A stretch of 64,000 nucleotides of DNA from an uncultured Pelagibacteraceae bacterium (lineage in GTDB: Bacteria; Pseudomonadota; Alphaproteobacteria; Pelagibacterales; Pelagibacteraceae): NCBI GenBank assembly GCA_902522385.1, contig CABYVK010000004.1, forward strand, positions 29,538 through 93,537. The letters run 5' to 3'. The notes below the pieces were generated by a model, which was given only the letters and a program-made list of their open reading frames with translations, was not told where the DNA came from and did no database searches. Shown piece after piece: positions 60,120 to 64,000 of this stretch (positions are counted from its first letter, which is position 1; each line of letters begins with the position of its first letter). The position numbers and the translations under genes were made by a program.

Positions 60120-61139
60120 TTATCTGTTATATACTTCTAAGTCAGATAGAGACATAATTTTAACTAAATTCTTAAAATTTACTGAAGGTTTCCATTTAAG
60201 TTGTTTTTTAGTTAAAGAGGCATCACCTAACAATTTTTCAACTTCATTTGGTCTATAAAATTTTTTATTAATTTTTATTATTGTTTTGTTATTTTTTTTA
60301 AGTACAAGTTTTTCATTTTCATTTTTACCTGTCCAGTATGCATCAAAATCAAAATATTTAAGAGACTCATTTATAAACTGTCTTACAGTATACATTTTAC
60401 CAGTAGCAATAATATAATCTCTTGCTTTTTTTTGTTGAAGCATTAACCACATCGCATGAACATAATCTCCAGCAAAACCCCAGTCTCTTTTTGCATCAAT
60501 ATTTCCAACCTCAAGGCAATCTAGTATACCAGCTTTAATTTTAGATAATCCAGTTGTAATTTTTCTTGTAATAAAATCTTCTCCTCTAAGTGGAGACTCA
60601 TGGTTAAAACAAATACCACTTACAGTAAATAAATCGTAGGCCTTTCTATAATTTATAGTTGTATAATGTGCAAAAAGTTTTGAGATAGCATATGGGCTTA
60701 CAGGGTTAAAAGGTGTTTTCATAGTTTGGGGTGATTCTAATACGTCACCAAACATTTCCGAGGAAGAAGCTTGGTAAAACTTTGGCTTATATTTTAAATT
60801 TCTTATAACCTCTAAAATTCTTAAAACTCCAAGACCTGTTACATCTGAGGTAGAAATTGGATTTAGAAAAGATGAGCCTACAAAAGATTGTGCGGCAAGA
60901 TTATAAACTTCAGAAATTTTATACTTGTTAAAAATTCTAATTATTTGAGTAATTTCACTTAATTCAAAATCCTCTATTATAATTTTATTTTCTACTCCAA
61001 GCTTTCTTAATCTCCATTTATCATCCCTAGCGGATCTTCTATCCGCACCTACTACAGTGTAATTTTTACTAAGTAATAATTTTGCTAAATAAGCTCCATC
61101 TTGACCACTAATGCCAGTAATTAAAGCAATTTTTTTCAT
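60120..61139 (-). CDS. gmd: GDP-mannose 4,6-dehydratase
   Basis: The 339-residue SDR has ITGISGQDGAYLAKLL (about 7-22), NLAAQSFVGSSFLNP (about 80), SSSEMFGDV (about 124), SPYAISKLFAHY (about 147), NHESPLRGEDFITRKIT (about 178-194) and GNIDAKRDWGFAGDYV (about 212). This is essentially the full Gmd signature set. It converts GDP-mannose to GDP-4-keto-6-deoxymannose, the branch point to GDP-fucose, GDP-rhamnose, GDP-perosamine and others. No GDP-fucose synthase or rhamnose reductase neighbours it here, so the follow-on enzyme lies elsewhere. Confidence 0.9.
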   Translation of the reverse strand: MKKIALITGISGQDGAYLAKLLLSKNYTVVGADRRSARDDKWRLRKLGVENKIIIEDFELSEITQIIRIFNKYKISEVYNLAAQSFVGSSFLNPISTSDVTGLGVLRILEVIRNLKYKPKFYQASSSEMFGDVLESPQTMKTPFNPVSPYAISKLFAHYTTINYRKAYDLFTVSGICFNHESPLRGEDFITRKITTGLSKIKAGILDCLEVGNIDAKRDWGFAGDYVHAMWLMLQQKKARDYIIATGKMYTVRQFINESLKYFDFDAYWTGKNENEKLVLKKNNKTIIKINKKFYRPNEVEKLLGDASLTKKQLKWKPSVNFKNLVKIMSLSDLEVYNR

Positions 61140-61207
61140 AATTTATTTAGAGTTATATTAAATTTATTAATTATCAAACATATATATATGAAATTATTAA
61201 TATTAAA

Positions 61208-62779
61208 TTAATTTATTATTATGAACCATTTAAATTCATTAATTTTTTTTCCCTCATGCACTAAGTATTTGTTTGAATTATTTGATATTTTTGACTTATA
61301 AATTCTTTTTTCAGGAGGAAAAGGGAAATTAGTAAATTTATGGACATCTTCTCTTTTGAATTCATTTTTAATTCTATTAAAATTTTTAAAATTGAAAAAT
61401 AGCGCTAAAAAAATAATAAAAATAAAATAATTTTTTTTATTTGAAATAATTTTTGAGTTATTTTTTAAAAATATTAAACATAAAGAAATAAAAAATACAA
61501 TTATAATTGCAATACCGAATCTTAATTGAGGCAAATATAAAAGCCAAAATAAAATTGATAAAATTGAAGCTAGTAATAGAAAATAAAATTTTTTATTAAT
61601 AGTCAATTTTTCTTTAATAAAAAAATAAATAATTAAAATAATTGGAATTAAAATAAATTCAAAAATTTTATAAAAGAAGTGATTATAAAACCATACATTA
61701 AACCAATTATTAATATTAAGATATGATTTTGTATCAGCTATAGCATTTTGTATAAAAAAACCTTTTGACCAAAGCTCCACGTGAATTGAGTGATTAATAA
61801 CTCTTTGAAAATCAATCGACCAACTAACTAAACTTTTATTAAAACATGTTGTTTCTAAAAAGTATATTAAACAACCACTTCTTAAAAAACTTTCTGAAAT
61901 GATGCAAAACAAGGTCAGAATTAACAAAAAATTGTATTTGTTAATTAAATTTAATTCCTTTTTTTTAAAATAATCTGAAATAAAAAAATAAATTAAAACT
62001 GGAGTAAAAAATAATGCGGTAACCTTTATTGAAACTGCATATAAAAATAATATTACATAAAAATATTTAAACAAAATATTATTTTTTTTATCAAATTCAT
62101 TTATTAAATATAAAAGTACTATTTTTAATAGTATAATGTTTGATAAATAGTCATATCCAAACTCTGAAATTCTTGCCAATTTAAAAGTAAGTATAGTCAA
62201 TATTATTAAAAATATTTGTGATAATTTTTGTGAACTTGAAAAAATATTTTGAATTAAAAAAATAATTGTGTTTAGGTAAACTAAATAAACTGGGATTAAA
62301 ACCATTTTAAATTCAAATACTGGTAGATAAAAAAATCTTTGAATAAAGGAGAAAAAGGATGTAGATAAAATATGAATATCATCTAAATTACCAATACCAA
62401 TAATAGGCTTGCCTAATGATATTTGCTGAATAAAATTGAAATGATAAGGCCAGTCTTCATGTAGTTTAGAGATTACTAGCCCTGAAAAAAAAATTAAGTT
62501 TATTAAAAACACTCTATAGATTATGTTTTTTTCACCTTTTATTAGGAAAAAACAAAAACCAATTATTATTATTAATAGATTTAAAAATTCGGAGTTTAAA
62601 TTTGAATAGTATAAAATTTGACCTAATAGATTAAGTAAAATTAATCCAATAAAGAAATTTATAAAAATATCTATCCAAATATTTTCAAAAGTTTTGTTAT
62701 TAAATAAAGTACCAAATCCTATTATTGAGAAGTAGCTTATTTGAGTAGCTAAAAAGAAATAAAGTGTATTTAATAACAT
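61208..62779 (-). CDS. Polytopic membrane protein, possible GT-C-type or polymerase
   Basis: The 523-residue protein has about 12 hydrophobic helices and short hydrophilic loops, with a periplasmic-type loop after the third or fourth helix (KLHEDWPYHFNFIQQISLGKP). It has no sharp motif I can name. The conserved DWPYH-type phrase and the long membrane array suit an O-unit polymerase, a GT-C mannosyltransferase-like enzyme, or a LIC_10190-type membrane protein. It sits between Gmd and PseI, with 68 and 41 bases on either side. Function is unassigned. Confidence 0.6.
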   Translation of the reverse strand: MLLNTLYFFLATQISYFSIIGFGTLFNNKTFENIWIDIFINFFIGLILLNLLGQILYYSNLNSEFLNLLIIIIGFCFFLIKGEKNIIYRVFLINLIFFSGLVISKLHEDWPYHFNFIQQISLGKPIIGIGNLDDIHILSTSFFSFIQRFFYLPVFEFKMVLIPVYLVYLNTIIFLIQNIFSSSQKLSQIFLIILTILTFKLARISEFGYDYLSNIILLKIVLLYLINEFDKKNNILFKYFYVILFLYAVSIKVTALFFTPVLIYFFISDYFKKKELNLINKYNFLLILTLFCIISESFLRSGCLIYFLETTCFNKSLVSWSIDFQRVINHSIHVELWSKGFFIQNAIADTKSYLNINNWFNVWFYNHFFYKIFEFILIPIILIIYFFIKEKLTINKKFYFLLLASILSILFWLLYLPQLRFGIAIIIVFFISLCLIFLKNNSKIISNKKNYFIFIIFLALFFNFKNFNRIKNEFKREDVHKFTNFPFPPEKRIYKSKISNNSNKYLVHEGKKINEFKWFIIIN

Positions 62780-62820
62780 ATCTAATTTTAAAATTTTTTA
62801 AAAAATTTTTCGATTAAAAA

Positions 62821-63840
62821 TTAAACTAATTTCAAAATTTTTTTTGATATTGAATCACCAGGCTTATATTTTTTTGGTGATTTTTTATTTAATAAATAAT
62901 TGAAATACTTCGGCTCTAAACCAATATTGGGTCTTCTTCTTACGATATTATTTATATTAAATTTTTCACCTTTGTTTATAGTTTTACTAACATAAATAGA
63001 TCTTCTAAAAATTTTAGATTTATCCTCGGATTTATTTCTAACAAATTTTTCTTTGCCAAGCAGCTGGTAGCTTAAATTTATTTCCTCTCTATAAACTCTT
63101 AACTCTTTTCCTTTTAAAGAAAAATTAATGTCATGACCTTTTTTTTGATTATCTAATGCAATATGCTTCTCAAAAACTTCCGCTCCTGCTATTACAGCTG
63201 ATGAAGCAACTCTATAATTTCTAGAATGATCAGATAGACCTATTCTACAATTAAATTTTTTTTTAAGTAAGCCTATGTTGTGTAAATTAAAATCTTTAAG
63301 TTCCGAGGGGTAGTTGCTTACGCAATAAAGAAGTGTAATATTTTTAAGTTTATTATATTTTAAGGCAATATTAAATGAAGTTTCGATTTCTTTTAAATTT
63401 GCCATACCAGTAGATAAAATCATTGGTTTTTTTAATAAAGCAATTTTTTTTATTAGGGGTAAATCTGTTAATTCAAAAGATGCAATTTTATATATAGGAC
63501 AATTCAAATTTTCTAAAAAATCAACAGCTGTTTCATCAAAAGGAGTACTAAATATTTTAATTTTGTTTTCTTTTGCATATTTAAATAATTCTTTATGCCA
63601 ATTTAAAGGGGTATGTGCTTCTTGATATAAATCCCAAAGCTTATAACCTTTCCAAAGACCTGATTTAATAATAAACTTTTTATTATTTGAATTGATGGTC
63701 ATAGTTTCAGGAGTATAGGTTTGTAATTTTACTGCATCAGCTCCATTTTTTTTTGCACATTTAATTAATTGCTTTGCTAGATTTAAACTACCACAATGAT
63801 TTGCTGAAATTTCTGCAACCAAAAAGGGTCTTTTTCTCAT
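62821..63840 (-). CDS. pseI: Pseudaminic acid synthase (PseI)
   Basis: The 339-residue NeuB-family enzyme has LVAEISANHCGSLNLAKQLI (about 8), GADAVKLQTYTPETMTI (about 34), LWDLYQEAHTPLNWH (about 68), STPFDETAVDFL (about 98), IYKIASFELTDLPLI (about 116), GLSDHSRNY (about 199) and EKHIAL (about 222). A SAF-like tail follows. LQTYTPETMT and ASFELTD are the PseI-type variants of the family, as against the LegI-like protein at 31061. It condenses PEP with a 6-deoxy-diacetamido-altrose to give pseudaminic acid. Its ATG shares a base with the stop of the gene upstream (TAATG). Confidence 0.8.
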   Translation of the reverse strand: MRKRPFLVAEISANHCGSLNLAKQLIKCAKKNGADAVKLQTYTPETMTINSNNKKFIIKSGLWKGYKLWDLYQEAHTPLNWHKELFKYAKENKIKIFSTPFDETAVDFLENLNCPIYKIASFELTDLPLIKKIALLKKPMILSTGMANLKEIETSFNIALKYNKLKNITLLYCVSNYPSELKDFNLHNIGLLKKKFNCRIGLSDHSRNYRVASSAVIAGAEVFEKHIALDNQKKGHDINFSLKGKELRVYREEINLSYQLLGKEKFVRNKSEDKSKIFRRSIYVSKTINKGEKFNINNIVRRRPNIGLEPKYFNYLLNKKSPKKYKPGDSISKKILKLV

Positions 63841-64000
63841 TAAGACCTATTAATTTTTGAAAGTTTTTTTATTAATGAAGAAATTTTTTTATCATCATTA
63901 AAAACATTAGACATAATTTTTGCTGCATTTTTGGGATCATGTTTGAATGAAAGTTTTAGCAAGTTCATCCAATTAACATTATTTTTAGATCTAATTTTTT
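63840..64000 (-). CDS. C-terminal fragment of a gene running off the window
   Basis: The minus strand reads 52 complete codons into TAA at 63842-63840 (tail NVNWMNLLKLSFKHDPKN ... SLIKKLSKINRS). Its stop overlaps the PseI start (TAATG), so it is in the same operon. The alternating basic and hydrophobic pattern suggests a helical C terminus, but no family can be named. By synteny with pse loci a PseG or PseH type protein is possible; this is only a guess. Confidence 0.45.
   Translation of the reverse strand, partial: KIRSKNNVNWMNLLKLSFKHDPKNAAKIMSNVFNDDKKISSLIKKLSKINRS

Noticed and set aside
1-64000. CRISPR array, tRNA or rRNA genes, insertion sequences
   Set aside because: I saw no regularly spaced repeats, no cloverleaf-like segments in the intergenic gaps, and no transposase-like ORFs. 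Poly-A and poly-T runs explain most short repeats.

Overview
The window is very AT-rich (poly-A/poly-T runs throughout, roughly a quarter G+C by eye), tightly packed, and rich in overlapping ATGA/TAATG gene junctions. This composition and spacing, together with alphaproteobacterial-style EPS regulators, suggests a streamlined marine bacterium of SAR11/Pelagibacterales type. That assignment is an inference: no rRNA or housekeeping marker is present to prove it. Almost everything here belongs to a large hypervariable surface-polysaccharide island (glycan precursor synthesis, glycosyltransferases, polymerase/ligase). It is interrupted by a vitamin B12 uptake block.

Layout. (1) 1-1616, plus strand: the end of a 2OG-Fe(II) oxygenase and a pyruvate-kinase-like protein without the C-terminal domain. 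(2) 1623-4409, minus: a sulfotransferase-like protein, a NeuD-type acyltransferase and a methyltransferase, divergent from a second methyltransferase (4471-5142). (3) 5169-14783, minus: a long operon-like run that includes the 'sporadic carbohydrate cluster' pair (LIC12192-family protein plus 2OG oxygenase), a split transketolase, two SDR epimerases, a domain-swapped HldE-like kinase/nucleotidyltransferase, a class III aminotransferase, a WbuC cupin and a TIGR04372-type glycosyltransferase. (4) 14784-14908: a divergent control region with a promoter and two perfect TGTTCA-N5-TGAACA palindromes over the start of an EPS-associated MarR-type regulator. That regulator overlaps a NusG/RfaH paralogue. 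(5) 15721-37143, plus: nonulosonic and amino-sugar genes (LegC- and PseC-like aminotransferases, an FkbH/ACP/GNAT acyl cassette, Gfo/Idh/MocA, a third DegT aminotransferase), glycosyltransferase-like genes, an N-acetyl sugar amidotransferase with HisH/HisF partners, SIS and HAD proteins, NeuD, NeuB/LegI, NeuC/LegG, a PtmE-like CBS nucleotidyltransferase, a DUF115 protein and a B12-binding radical SAM enzyme.

(6) 37144-40608, minus: a CMP-sugar synthetase, a DUF6580-type membrane protein, and a BtuB-like TonB receptor under a cobalamin riboswitch with a visible terminator and promoter. (7) 40706-59072, plus: a second amidotransferase/HisH/HisF trio, methyltransferases, PseF, several SDR epimerases including GalE- and UDP-glucuronate-4-epimerase-like ones, a polysaccharide deacetylase, seven glycosyltransferases or transferase-like genes, and an O-antigen polymerase/ligase. 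(8) 59077-64000, minus: a WecA/MraY-type lipid-carrier transferase, GDP-mannose 4,6-dehydratase, a polytopic membrane protein, PseI, and the tail of one more gene.

The genes can be read as one programme. Sugars are built and activated (CMP-, GDP- and UDP-linked). They are decorated by amidation, acylation, methylation and possibly sulfation, loaded on undecaprenyl phosphate by the WecA-like enzyme, extended by the glycosyltransferases, and polymerised or ligated. The regulator/antiterminator pair at 14.9-15.7 kb is the natural control point. Wzx/Wzm export, PseB/LegB and PseG are not seen here and must lie outside the window or be replaced.
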